DNA of 42,011 bases from an uncultured Bacilli bacterium (GTDB taxonomy: Bacteria; Bacillota_I; Bacilli_A; RF39; UBA660), in NCBI GenBank assembly GCA_947627975.1, contig CANQYB010000009.1, positions 1 to 42,011 on the forward strand. The letters are read 5' to 3'. The position numbers and the translations under genes are program-made. The notes beneath the pieces were generated by a model that did no database searches, had not been told where the DNA came from, and saw only the letters and a program-made list of their open reading frames with translations. Position 1 is the first letter of the stretch, and the number at the start of each line of letters is the position of its first letter. Shown here in pieces: positions 28,713 through 39,799 of the stretch.

Positions 28713-29315
28713 ATGAATAAAAAATATTTATTATCAATTAAAAAAAATAAAAATAATGTATTTCCTCTTTTAATTAATTCGTTGAATAATAATTATATAC
28801 CAGATAATTATAAAGATATAGATATTTTTACTTCTAGTTTTAAGGATGAATTAAGTTTAAAAAATGCTTTAATTAATTTAAATATATATTCTGAATTTGA
28901 TTTAAATGGAATACTAATCATTGCTGAATTTGAATGTGATGGTAATAATAATTATAAATATACAAAAAAATATTGTGATAAAATAATATTTGAAGATAAA
29001 AAAAATTTAATGTCCAATAGATACTTATACGAAATTATTTTAGATATTGCTAAAGATAGTGAGATGTGCAATCATGTATATAATAAATTTATTAATACAA
29101 AAAGTTTAAATTTTAAAAATTTAATTTCTATATTTAATCAAAAGAATATAATGAATAATATTACATTTATGAAACAACAATTAATAGAAGTATTAAAAAG
29201 ATTATCTTATATCGAAAAAAGAAATCTTATAATATTTATAGATGAAGAGAAAAATAAAACTAAAAAATATAAACAAAAAATTTTAGAATTAGAAAAGAGT
29301 GATATTAATGCCTAA
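28713..29315 (+). CDS. Hypothetical protein (pair member 1)
   Basis: Good RBS (GGGAGG); no recognised family; weak resemblance to next gene. Confidence 0.7.
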   Translation: MNKKYLLSIKKNKNNVFPLLINSLNNNYIPDNYKDIDIFTSSFKDELSLKNALINLNIYSEFDLNGILIIAEFECDGNNNYKYTKKYCDKIIFEDKKNLMSNRYLYEIILDIAKDSEMCNHVYNKFINTKSLNFKNLISIFNQKNIMNNITFMKQQLIEVLKRLSYIEKRNLIIFIDEEKNKTKKYKQKILELEKSDINA

Positions 29316-30096
29316 TTATCATTTATCATTTAAAAAGGGAAAAGATGAATTTAAGCACATACCTGAAAATTTACTTAAATTAGATAGGATTGATAAATTT
29401 ACTACTATGTTTGAAAGTGAACAGAAATTAAAGGAATTTTTAGCAAGAAAATATGTTCCAATTAGTTTACTTAATAATGAAGATTTTAAATATAAAATTG
29501 TGATAAGTTATAAAAATAATGGTAAAGAAAAATATTTACATGTTCCATTTGGGATAGCATATAAAGAGGATTTAAAATTTTTAGATGAATATTATTTAAA
29601 AAGCTATATGCAATCCCAAAAATTAAACCCCAATTTTATATCAAAACTTTATAATAAATTTATAAAATATTATGGTGTATCAGAAATTTTAAACACTTTA
29701 AATAATCACATTAATATGTATATTAATAATAATTTTAGTCAATTTATGGGTGGTAAGAAAGAACTTGAAGATGTCATTATTAAAGATATTGATAAAGTTT
29801 TTGAAAATATTATATTTAATTATAGAAAAAATAAAATTAGTTTAATATATGAAAAAGTCTTTTCTTATTTACAATTTCATTGTTTAGCTATGTTTTGTGC
29901 TAATTATGAAAAAGAAAAAAAACTTAAAAAAGAAAAAAATTGTACTGAATTAAAAGATGACAATAATTTTCAAATAGATGATGATAAAGAATTAAATATT
30001 GATGAATACATTTTAGATGATTTTGGCAAATATAATGATGATTTTATTGAATTATCTGAAAATATTTACCATCCTGATAGTAAAAGAAAAAATTAA
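29308..30096 (+). CDS. Hypothetical protein (pair member 2)
   Basis: ATG 29308 overlaps the stop of the previous gene by 8 nt; no recognised family. Confidence 0.7.
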   Translation: MPNYHLSFKKGKDEFKHIPENLLKLDRIDKFTTMFESEQKLKEFLARKYVPISLLNNEDFKYKIVISYKNNGKEKYLHVPFGIAYKEDLKFLDEYYLKSYMQSQKLNPNFISKLYNKFIKYYGVSEILNTLNNHINMYINNNFSQFMGGKKELEDVIIKDIDKVFENIIFNYRKNKISLIYEKVFSYLQFHCLAMFCANYEKEKKLKKEKNCTELKDDNNFQIDDDKELNIDEYILDDFGKYNDDFIELSENIYHPDSKRKN

Positions 30097-30135
30097 ATTT
30101 TTTCTTTTTTTTGTTATAATTATAATGGTGGTATA

Positions 30136-31026
30136 ATGAATAAAATAGTTATAGAATATTTATCATTTTTAAAAAATGAAAGAAATTATTCTGATAAAAC
30201 AATTATTAACTACAGAAAAGATTTAGAAGAATTTTTAATATTTTTTAAAATTGATAATTATAAACAATTAGATATAACAAAAGAAGATTTAAGAAAATAT
30301 TTAAGACATTTAGATGAATTAAAATATTCTTCAACAACAATCTCTAGACATTTAAGTTCTTTAAGAAGCTTTTATAATTATTTAAATGTTTTAGGATATT
30401 ATGATAAAAATATTTTTAAAAATATAAAAAATCCTAAAAAACCTAAAAAATTACCTAACTTTTTACAAATAAATGAAATAGAAGAGATATTAAAAAATAC
30501 TAATATTAGTAATGATATATATTTTAATATACGAAATAAGTTAATTATTGAATTATTTTACTCTACGGGAATTCGAATTAATGAATTAGTAATGATTAAA
30601 TTATCTGATATAAACATTAATGAAAAGTCTATTCGCATTATGGGAAAAGGAAGCAAAGAAAGAATTGTTTATTTTGGAGAAATACTTTTTAATGATCTTA
30701 ATGATTATTTAGATAATTCTAGGAAATATTTAAAACCAAAATGTGATTATTTAATATTAAATAAATTTGGAAATCAAATTACAACTAGAGGAGTTAGTAA
30801 TATTTTTGAAAAAATAATTAGTAAAAGTGCTATTAAACATAAAGTAACACCACATACAATAAGACATACTTTTGCTACTCATCTTTTAAATAATGGAGCT
30901 GATCTAAAAACAGTACAGGAATTATTAGGACACGAATCTTTATCAACAACGGGAATTTATACTCATGTAAGTAATGAACGTCTTCGACAAATTTATTTAA
31001 AAACTCACCCAAGAAACTTTCACTAA
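30136..31026 (+). CDS. XerC/XerD-family tyrosine recombinase
   Basis: YSTGIRINELVMIKLSDI, GKGSKERIV, TPHTIRHTFATHLLNNGADLKTVQELLGHESLSTTGIYTHV. Confidence 0.95.
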   Translation: MNKIVIEYLSFLKNERNYSDKTIINYRKDLEEFLIFFKIDNYKQLDITKEDLRKYLRHLDELKYSSTTISRHLSSLRSFYNYLNVLGYYDKNIFKNIKNPKKPKKLPNFLQINEIEEILKNTNISNDIYFNIRNKLIIELFYSTGIRINELVMIKLSDININEKSIRIMGKGSKERIVYFGEILFNDLNDYLDNSRKYLKPKCDYLILNKFGNQITTRGVSNIFEKIISKSAIKHKVTPHTIRHTFATHLLNNGADLKTVQELLGHESLSTTGIYTHVSNERLRQIYLKTHPRNFH

Positions 31027-31029
31027 GCA

Positions 31030-31058
31030 TTGACATGAAATTAATTTATTGATAACAT
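31030..31058 (+). promoter_or_regulatory. Promoter TTGACA-N17-TAACAT
   Basis: TTGACA 31030-31035, TAACAT 31053-31058. Confidence 0.6.
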
Positions 31059-31076
31059 TTTAATGTGATAAATAAT

Positions 31077-32093
31077 ATGAATAAAATAAATAAAAAAAAG
31101 ATAATATATACATTAATTTTTATAATTTTAGTTTTTATTTGTTCAAGTTTAATTTATTTTTCATTTAAAAATCAAAATAAAATAGTTACTGAACAAGCTC
31201 TTTTAAGGTATAAACAAATAAAAAAAGAAGAAAAAGTACAAAAAATAAAAACATTAAAAAAAATTAATGATTGTCTTACAAATAAAGATGAATTCAATGA
31301 AAAATATTTTAATACAAATTTAATTAATGAAATTAATAATTTTAATGATTATTTGAATAATAGTTCTAATTATGCAATTATATATAAAGAAATTAATGCA
31401 AATTTTCAAATAACTAGGAATGAATATAATTCTTTTTATGGGGCCAGTATTATTAAGGCAGCATTAGCTATATATATTTTTGAACAAGCAGAAAATGATA
31501 AAACAATATTAGAAAACAAAATTTATTATTCATCTAAATATTATATGGGTGGAGCAGGAATAATAAAAAATAATATAAAGCAATCATATACAGTTTTAGA
31601 ACTTACAAAATATATGATTGAAGAAAGTGACAACATTGCTTTTTTAATGTTATATAATAATTTTAATATAAATGATGTAAGAAATTTTTGGAAAAATTTT
31701 GGTACAACTAAAACATTTATAGGAAATGATAAATTTGGTAATATTACCGCAAACGATGCTTTAATTTATATGGAAGAATTAAATAATTATTTAAATACTA
31801 AAACAGAATTATCTAAAGTCTTAGCAAAAATATTTAACAATGCTTCTAAAAATTCTTATATTGCTAAAAATTTAAATGAAGAAATTTATTTTAAATATGG
31901 AGAAACAATTCCCAATTATCATGAAATTGCCTTAGTTAATACAAAAAATCCTTATATAATTGTTATATTAACAACTAAATTTCCCAATAATCATGTAGAT
32001 TTTATTAATAATATTTCAAATTATATAAAAAACATTCATAATTTGTATTATGAAAATAAAGATACATATTGTAATAACAAGTACTTAAAATAA
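31077..32093 (+). CDS. Membrane-anchored class A beta-lactamase-like serine hydrolase
   Basis: N-terminal TM; YGASIIKAAL (SxxK), EESDNIAF (SDN), FKYGETIPNYHEIALV (KTG-like region). Confidence 0.78.
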   Translation: MNKINKKKIIYTLIFIILVFICSSLIYFSFKNQNKIVTEQALLRYKQIKKEEKVQKIKTLKKINDCLTNKDEFNEKYFNTNLINEINNFNDYLNNSSNYAIIYKEINANFQITRNEYNSFYGASIIKAALAIYIFEQAENDKTILENKIYYSSKYYMGGAGIIKNNIKQSYTVLELTKYMIEESDNIAFLMLYNNFNINDVRNFWKNFGTTKTFIGNDKFGNITANDALIYMEELNNYLNTKTELSKVLAKIFNNASKNSYIAKNLNEEIYFKYGETIPNYHEIALVNTKNPYIIVILTTKFPNNHVDFINNISNYIKNIHNLYYENKDTYCNNKYLK

Positions 32094-32172
32094 AAAAATA
32101 AATGCTTAAATATAAATAATTATTAATGGACAAATAATATTTTTTTATTTATAATTATTTGGGGTGAAACAA

Positions 32173-33207
32173 ATGAATATTAATGATTTTAATTATAATT
32201 TACCAAAAGAATTAATTGCTCAAACTCCATTAAAAGATCGAAGTGCCTCTCGACTTTTAGTTATGGATAAAGATAATGGCAATTTAGAACATAAAAAATT
32301 TAAAGATATTATTAATTATTTAAATAAAGGGGATGTTTTAGTATTAAATAATACTAAAGTAATTCCTGCTAGACTAATAGGTGAGAAAGAAGAAACCAAA
32401 GCAATTATTGAAATATTACTTTTAAAAGATTTGGGTAATAATACTTGGGAGTGTCTTTCTAAACCATTTAAAAGATTACATAATGATACAATTATAGTTT
32501 TTGGTAATGGGCTATTAAAAGCAAAAGTTATTTCTAAAAAAAGTGAAGGTATAGTGCATGTAAAATTATTATATAATGGAATATTATATGAAATTTTAGA
32601 CAAATTAGGAACTATGCCATTACCACCTTATATTCATGAAAAATTAAATGATCAAAATAGATATCAGACTGTTTATGCCAAAAATATTGGTTCAGCAGCT
32701 GCCCCAACAGCAGGCTTACATTTTACTAATGAGTTATTAAAAAAAATAGAAGAAAAAAATGTAGAAATTTTATTTATAACTTTACATGTTGGACTTGGAA
32801 CATTTAGACCAGTTGAAGAAGATGATATTACTAAGCATCACATGCATAGTGAATATTTTGAAATATCATCAGAAGTTTCAGAAAAACTTAATAGAGCAAA
32901 AGCGGAAAAAAGAAAAATTATTGCTGTTGGTACAACTACATGTCGAGTTTTGGAAACAGTAATGCATAAATATAATAAATTTAAAGAATGTAAAGAAAAT
33001 ACAGATATTTTTATTTATCCAGGATTTAAATTTAAAGCAATTGATTCTTTAATTACAAATTTTCACTTGCCAAAAAGTACATTACTTATGTTAGTAAGTG
33101 CTTTTACTTCAAAAGAAATGATTTTAAATGCTTATAATGAAGCAATTAAAAATAATTATCGCTTTTTTTCTTTTGGAGATGCAATGTTTATAAATAAAAA
33201 TAAATGA
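32173..33207 (+). CDS. queA: S-adenosylmethionine:tRNA ribosyltransferase-isomerase
   Basis: [75 protein letters not shown]. Confidence 0.96.
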   Translation: MNINDFNYNLPKELIAQTPLKDRSASRLLVMDKDNGNLEHKKFKDIINYLNKGDVLVLNNTKVIPARLIGEKEETKAIIEILLLKDLGNNTWECLSKPFKRLHNDTIIVFGNGLLKAKVISKKSEGIVHVKLLYNGILYEILDKLGTMPLPPYIHEKLNDQNRYQTVYAKNIGSAAAPTAGLHFTNELLKKIEEKNVEILFITLHVGLGTFRPVEEDDITKHHMHSEYFEISSEVSEKLNRAKAEKRKIIAVGTTTCRVLETVMHKYNKFKECKENTDIFIYPGFKFKAIDSLITNFHLPKSTLLMLVSAFTSKEMILNAYNEAIKNNYRFFSFGDAMFINKNK

Positions 33208-33256
33208 AATTATTAATTTAAATAATTGTGTGTCTTTAAATATTTTAGTATAATAA

Positions 33257-34399
<1,143 letters not shown>

Positions 34400-34400
34400 T

Positions 34401-34706
34401 TTGAATAATAATAAAATTGTTATTTTTATTTTTATAATATCACTAATACTAATTATATGTGTACCAACTATTTTAAAAGTATCTGAAAGACATAAGGATG
34501 CATTATATACTGCACTTGAGAATAAAATAATCGAAGCAACTAAAAAGTGTATAAATGAAAATAAATGTTCGGAAACTGAAAATGTTAGTTTAAAAAAATT
34601 ATATAATTATAATTATCTTGAAAAACTTACTGATCCAATAACAAATGAATACATAAAAGAATCAACTTATGTTGATCCTATAGATTTTAAAATTCACTAT
34701 GATTAA
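34401..34706 (+). CDS. Small membrane-anchored protein, pilin-like appearance
   Basis: TTG start after AGAGGTGA; N-terminal hydrophobic helix then ALENKIIEATKKCINENKC...VSLKKLYNYNYLEKLTDPITNEY. Confidence 0.6.
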   Translation: MNNNKIVIFIFIISLILIICVPTILKVSERHKDALYTALENKIIEATKKCINENKCSETENVSLKKLYNYNYLEKLTDPITNEYIKESTYVDPIDFKIHYD

Positions 34707-34725
34707 TCTTTTATTAAGATTGATC
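34701..34725. terminator. Bidirectional terminator between convergent genes
   Basis: GATTAATCTT-TTATT-AAGATTGATC followed by T-run. Confidence 0.75.
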
Positions 34726-35088
34726 TTTTTTATTTTTTCCAATTATACTTCCAAATATAATGCTTATTAAAATAATAAAATAATATAAAATATTGCTAAA
34801 ATATAGAGGAAAATTTAAAATTCTGCCAAAAATAAATAATATTAATATTATGGGTATCCCAAATTTTAAACCAATTATATAACCTTTTGATTTTCCTTTA
34901 ATTCCTCTTTGAATGCCAAATATTATAGAATAAATTATTACTAAAATATAGTTTACTATAGATATTATAGTATCATTAATTATATAAGTATAATTTAAAA
35001 AGGAAAATATTAATATTGTTATTATAAATAAAGAAATTAAAATTAAAGTTTTTTTATATTTTTTTAAAAAGTTTTTCAATATTATCAC
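34714..35088 (-). CDS. TIGR04086-like (YrzE-type) small membrane protein
   Basis: Four hydrophobic helices; GIQRGIKGKSKGYIIGLKFGIPIILI; located next to queA-tgt. Confidence 0.6.
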   Translation of the reverse strand: MIILKNFLKKYKKTLILISLFIITILIFSFLNYTYIINDTIISIVNYILVIIYSIIFGIQRGIKGKSKGYIIGLKFGIPIILILFIFGRILNFPLYFSNILYYFIILISIIFGSIIGKNKKDQS

Positions 35089-35139
35089 CTAATAAATAAT
35101 ATGTATGTTTAAAAAAACTATTCATGGTCCATAATAATA

Positions 35140-35799
35140 ATGGTGATTTTTATGGAATATTTTATAGTATTATACCGTACTTTCTTTTTTTATTTTTTTA
35201 TTGTGTTATGTTATAAATTGATGGGAAAAAGAGAAATAGGACAATTAGGAGTAATAGATTTAATTGTTTCTATCCTAATTGCCGAAATGGTAGCAATAAG
35301 TATTGAAAATATGAATAAATCAATGTTTCAAACTATTTTACCTATTTCATTATTAGTTGTTTTAGAAATAGTTTTAGCTTTTATTTCTTTAAAATCTAAA
35401 GGAATTAGAAAAATACTTTCACCACATCCTTCTATAATTATTTTAAATGGTAAGGTTAATTATAAAGAAATGGTAAAACAAAGATATACTTTAGATGATT
35501 TACTACTTCAATTACGTCAAAAAGATATTCGAAGCATAGAAGAAGTTGAATATGCTATACTTGAGTCAAACGGTAAATTATCAGTTTTTAAATATGGTAT
35601 ACTTAAAATAAAAAAAGACTTACCATTACCTGTTATAGTGGATGGAAATATTCAATATAAAACTTTAAAATATTTAAATAAAAATAAAATGTGGTTACTT
35701 AATAATTTGGATAATCAAAATATAAAATTAAATGATGTTTTTTATGCTTTTTATAAATCATCTAAATTTTATATTATTAAGCAAGATGAAGTTTTATGA
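35140..35799 (+). CDS. DUF421 (YetF-like) membrane protein
   Basis: YKLMGKREIGQLGVIDLIVSILIAEMVAI, SPHPSIIILNGKVNYKEMVKQRYTLDDLLLQLRQKDIRSIEEVEYAILESNGKLSV. Confidence 0.88.
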   Translation: MVIFMEYFIVLYRTFFFYFFIVLCYKLMGKREIGQLGVIDLIVSILIAEMVAISIENMNKSMFQTILPISLLVVLEIVLAFISLKSKGIRKILSPHPSIIILNGKVNYKEMVKQRYTLDDLLLQLRQKDIRSIEEVEYAILESNGKLSVFKYGILKIKKDLPLPVIVDGNIQYKTLKYLNKNKMWLLNNLDNQNIKLNDVFYAFYKSSKFYIIKQDEVL

Positions 35800-36443
35800 A
35801 AAAAATAATTATAATTTTATTTTTATTCTTTTTTTTATTAAATATTTCAGATGATAAAAGTGTAATGAAAAATGAAAATAATAAAATAATTGCTCTAACT
35901 TTTGATGATGGTCCAAAAGAAAAAACTACCTCAAGACTTTTAGATGAATTAAAAAAACGTAATGTACATGTAACATTTTTTGCTTTGGGAAGGCAAATTG
36001 AACAATATCCTAATATTTTAAAAAGAATAAATGATGAAGGACATTTAATAGGCAATCATACTTATAATCATTATAATTTGTCAAAATTAAACGATAACAT
36101 GGTTAAAAAAGAATTAAATAATACATCAAATTTAATTTTTTCAATAACTGGTAATTATCCTAAATATTATCGTCCTAGTTATGGATCTATTAGTAAAAGA
36201 CAAATTAAAAAAATAAATTTGAAATTGGTAAAATGGACTATTGATTCTAAAGATTGGAAATATCAAAATACTAAAAAAATTGTAAATAAAGTATTAAATA
36301 GTGTTAATAATAAAAATGAAATTATTTTAATGCATGATATTTATGATACTAGTATTGACGCAGCAATTATAATTATTGATAATCTTAGAACATTGGGATA
36401 TAAGTTTGTTACAATTGATGAATATTTTAATTATTTGGCATAA
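35796..36443 (+). CDS. Polysaccharide deacetylase
   Basis: LTFDDGPKEKTTSRLLDELKKRNVHVTFFALG, GNHTYNH, YRPSYGS, LVKWTIDSKDW, LMHDIYD. Confidence 0.93.
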   Translation: MKKIIIILFLFFFLLNISDDKSVMKNENNKIIALTFDDGPKEKTTSRLLDELKKRNVHVTFFALGRQIEQYPNILKRINDEGHLIGNHTYNHYNLSKLNDNMVKKELNNTSNLIFSITGNYPKYYRPSYGSISKRQIKKINLKLVKWTIDSKDWKYQNTKKIVNKVLNSVNNKNEIILMHDIYDTSIDAAIIIIDNLRTLGYKFVTIDEYFNYLA

Positions 36444-36486
36444 TTTTAACTTTTTATCATATTATTTATTAATAAAGGAGAAAAAT

Positions 36487-36912
36487 ATGATTAGAGATAA
36501 AATTGTAGAATTTAATAATTATTTTTATGATATATTAAATGAAGTAAAAAAATTAAAATATGATGTTGCTAAAAATAATATTTCTATTTATTTTTTTGAA
36601 GAATATGATTTTATTAATTGTTATATTATACCAAATAAAGTTTGCTTTAAATTTAAAAACAAACAAGATTTTTTAAATTATTTTAAAAATCAAGTGATTG
36701 AAATATCAAATTTAAATATTGCTGATTTAGATAATATTTTAATTAATTTAGTAAAAAAATATAATTTGAATTTTACTACTTTAAGTTTCAGTAGTGATGA
36801 TAATAAAAATTATCTTTTATCAAGTATCAAAAGTAATGAAGAACTATCTACTGGAACTAATATTTTTTTATATTATGATAATAGTTTAATTAAAATGAAA
36901 AAATATAATTAA
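36487..36912 (+). CDS. Hypothetical protein
   Basis: AAAGGAG RBS before ATG 36487; tracked ORF start at 36376 overlaps the deacetylase. Confidence 0.65.
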   Translation: MIRDKIVEFNNYFYDILNEVKKLKYDVAKNNISIYFFEEYDFINCYIIPNKVCFKFKNKQDFLNYFKNQVIEISNLNIADLDNILINLVKKYNLNFTTLSFSSDDNKNYLLSSIKSNEELSTGTNIFLYYDNSLIKMKKYN

Positions 36913-36916
36913 AACT

Positions 36917-36945
36917 TTGACAATATTTCTTAAATGTAATATATT
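36917..36945 (+). promoter_or_regulatory. Promoter TTGACA-N17-TATATT
   Basis: TTGACA 36917-36922, TATATT 36940-36945. Confidence 0.7.
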
Positions 36946-36968
36946 TATCTTAAGAGGTATTTGTAGTT

Positions 36969-37313
36969 ATGAAAAATTTATTTGAAGTTGCTAATGAAAC
37001 ATATGAAGAATTCTATGAAAATGATAATAAAAGGGGATATTTAGTTATTGGAAAGCAAAAATTATTCCATAAGAGTGAGTTAATTATTACAGTTCCAAAA
37101 TATATTGAAGTATTTAATGGAAATTATTATAATTTTTGTATCGATGATTATTATGATATTATATTTAATTATCCTTTTAAAATTGAAGATTTTTATAAAT
37201 TTCAATATCGATGTTTATTTTGGACTGATAAGTTAACTGAAAGTGAAATTCAATTATTAAATTTATTAATAAAAACAAAAGAAGAAAAAAATGTAAAAAC
37301 TTTGTTAAAGTAA
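36969..37313 (+). CDS. Hypothetical protein
   Basis: ORF with AAGAGG RBS-like sequence upstream and own promoter. Confidence 0.6.
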   Translation: MKNLFEVANETYEEFYENDNKRGYLVIGKQKLFHKSELIITVPKYIEVFNGNYYNFCIDDYYDIIFNYPFKIEDFYKFQYRCLFWTDKLTESEIQLLNLLIKTKEEKNVKTLLK

Positions 37314-37363
37314 AAAAATACTTTATTAAAAATTTTTAAGATACTTAATAAAAAGTATTTTTT
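37313..37363 (+). terminator. Rho-independent terminator
   Basis: AAAAAATACTT (37313-37323) / AAGTATTTTTT (37353-37363). Confidence 0.75.
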
Positions 37364-37419
37364 ATTTTATTAATTATAAAGTATATGTTAAAATACTTAT
37401 ATAAATGAAGAAGGTATTT

Positions 37420-39762
37420 ATGAAAAAAATTATTGGACTTAATGATGAAGAAGTAAATTATAGAATAAAAAAAAATCAAGTTAATTTTGATAATCAACCA
37501 AAAACAAAGAGTATAAAAGAAATAATATTAAATAATATTTTTACATATTTTAATATATTAAATTTAATTTTAGGATTTTCAATATTAATTGTAGGAATTT
37601 TTAGTGGAAAAATTTTTTATTCTTTAAAAAATTGTTTATTCTTAGGTGTTATTATTTGTAATACTACTATTTCAGTTATTCAAGAAATTATATCTAAAAA
37701 AATTATTGATAAATTATCCTTATTATCTTCAACTACTACAACTGTTTTAAGAAATGATAAGATTGTTAATTTAAATGTTAATGAAATTGTTTTAGATGAT
37801 GTTATTAAATTAAAATTAGGAGATCAAATTGTTGCTGATTCTGTAATTATTGATGGAACGATTGAAGTAAATGAATCATTATTAACTGGTGAATCTGATG
37901 CTATTACGAAAAAAAAGAATGATAAACTATTATCTGGAAGTTTTGTTGTTAGTGGAACATGTTATGCTAAAGTTATAAATGTTGGAAGCGACAATTATAT
38001 TTCTAAAATATCAATAGATGCTAAATATAATAAAAAAATAAATTCTATAATTATTGATTCATTTAATAAAATATTAAAAGTTATATCAATTATTATAATT
38101 CCTTTAGCAATCTTTTTATTTATTACGCAATTAAAAGTAAATAATAATGAAATTTCTACTGCAATATTTTTAACTGTTGCTGCTTTAATTGGCATGATTC
38201 CTGAAGGACTAGTTTTATTAACTTCATCAATAATGGCAGTAAGTGTTATTCGTCTTTCTAAATTCAAAGTTTTGGTACAAGAATTATATTGTATTGAAAC
38301 TTTAGCTAGGGTTAATTGTATATGTATAGATAAAACAGGAACATTAACAATTGGAAAAATGAATTTAAAAAAAGTAATTCCCTTAAATTTTGATAAAAAA
38401 ACACTTGATAAAATTATTAATACAATAACATATTATAGTAATGATACAAATGAAACTTTTAAAGCAATAAAAAATGTATATAATAAAAATCCTTATTATA
38501 AAGTTATTGATACTATTCCTTTTTCATCAGAAAGAAAATATTCTGTTTATAAAATTAATGATGGCTATACTTATTATTTAGGTGCTCCAGAATTTATATT
38601 AAAGAATTTTGAAGAAAATAAAGAAATTAGAGAATATCAAAATAATTATCGAATATTAGTTTTAGCTAGAAATAAAGAAAAGATGAATGTTAAAAATAAT
38701 TTAGAAATTATTGGTTACTTAGTAATTGAAGATATTTTACGAGAAAGTGCTTTTAAAACTTTGCAATTTTTTTCTAATAATAAAGTTAATGTAAAAATAA
38801 TTTCAGGAGATAATATTAACACTGTTATGGGGGTTGCAAGACGTTTAGAAATACCAAATTTAAAGGGAATTGATATTTCTAAAATTGTTGATGGTGATTT
38901 TGAAAAAATTATTAAAGAATACAATGTTTTTGGTAGAGTAACACCAAACATAAAGAAAAAAATAGTTCTTACTTTACAAAATTTAGGATATACAGTGGCA
39001 ATGACAGGGGATGGGGTTAATGATGTTTTAGCATTAAAACAATCTGATTGTGCAATAGCAATGGCAAGTGGTTCGGATGCTGCTCGAAATGTTTCGCAAT
39101 TAGTACTTTTAAATTCAGATTTTTCATCACTTCCTAAAGTAGTTGCTGAAGGTAGAAGATCAATTAATAATGTTGAAAGATCATCATCATTATTATTAGT
39201 TAAAACTATTTATTCAATATTACTTGCAATTTTTTGCATAAGTACTACTACTAAATATTTTTTTGTTCCTATTCAGCTTACGTTAATTACAACTTTTACT
39301 ATCGGAATACCATCTTTTGTATTAGCGCTTGAACCAAATAAAAGGCTTGTAACTGGCGATTTTATAAAAAAAGTTGTAGGAAGAGCATTCCCCGCAGCAT
39401 TTACTATAGTTTTTAATATTGTTATAATTACAATTTTTAAAAAATATTTTCATATATCAAATGATGTTTCATCATTACTTTCAGTTTTATTAACTGGAAC
39501 AACAGGATTTATATATTTATATAGAATTTGTAAACCATTTAATAAATTGAGATTAGTGTTGTATTTATTCTTACTTTTAGGTTTTTCCTATTGTGCTTTA
39601 TTTAAATATAAGTTTTTTAGTTTAGCTAAAATTAATTTTTACGTTATAGTTATTTATTTTGTTTTATTTATTGTCTCAATGTTTGTTTTTGATAATATTA
39701 ATAATTTAGTGGAATTTATCCTTAAGAAATTAATTAAAAAAAATAAAATATTAAAAAATTAG
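37420..39762 (+). CDS. HAD-IC family P-type cation ATPase
   Basis: VNESLLTGESDAI, MIPEGLVLL, CIDKTGTLTIGKM, AMTGDGVNDVLALKQSDCAIAMASGSDAARNVSQLVLL. Confidence 0.93.
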   Translation: MKKIIGLNDEEVNYRIKKNQVNFDNQPKTKSIKEIILNNIFTYFNILNLILGFSILIVGIFSGKIFYSLKNCLFLGVIICNTTISVIQEIISKKIIDKLSLLSSTTTTVLRNDKIVNLNVNEIVLDDVIKLKLGDQIVADSVIIDGTIEVNESLLTGESDAITKKKNDKLLSGSFVVSGTCYAKVINVGSDNYISKISIDAKYNKKINSIIIDSFNKILKVISIIIIPLAIFLFITQLKVNNNEISTAIFLTVAALIGMIPEGLVLLTSSIMAVSVIRLSKFKVLVQELYCIETLARVNCICIDKTGTLTIGKMNLKKVIPLNFDKKTLDKIINTITYYSNDTNETFKAIKNVYNKNPYYKVIDTIPFSSERKYSVYKINDGYTYYLGAPEFILKNFEENKEIREYQNNYRILVLARNKEKMNVKNNLEIIGYLVIEDILRESAFKTLQFFSNNKVNVKIISGDNINTVMGVARRLEIPNLKGIDISKIVDGDFEKIIKEYNVFGRVTPNIKKKIVLTLQNLGYTVAMTGDGVNDVLALKQSDCAIAMASGSDAARNVSQLVLLNSDFSSLPKVVAEGRRSINNVERSSSLLLVKTIYSILLAIFCISTTTKYFFVPIQLTLITTFTIGIPSFVLALEPNKRLVTGDFIKKVVGRAFPAAFTIVFNIVIITIFKKYFHISNDVSSLLSVLLTGTTGFIYLYRICKPFNKLRLVLYLFLLLGFSYCALFKYKFFSLAKINFYVIVIYFVLFIVSMFVFDNINNLVEFILKKLIKKNKILKN

Positions 39763-39799
39763 TTTTTTAACATTTTATTTTGAATAATATATTAAATAT

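Noticed and set aside
30136-31026. XerC/D-like recombinase as the inverting enzyme for the surface array
   Set aside because: It is 25 kb away, all array promoters point the same way, and I saw no inverted repeats flanking them; it is more likely a housekeeping Xer protein.
32094-32172. preQ1 riboswitch upstream of queA
   Set aside because: AT-rich leader without recognisable preQ1 aptamer features; queA/tgt are not usual preQ1 riboswitch targets.
37995-38951. Minus-strand ORFs inside the P-type ATPase gene
   Set aside because: Inside a well-supported coding gene; no independent signals.
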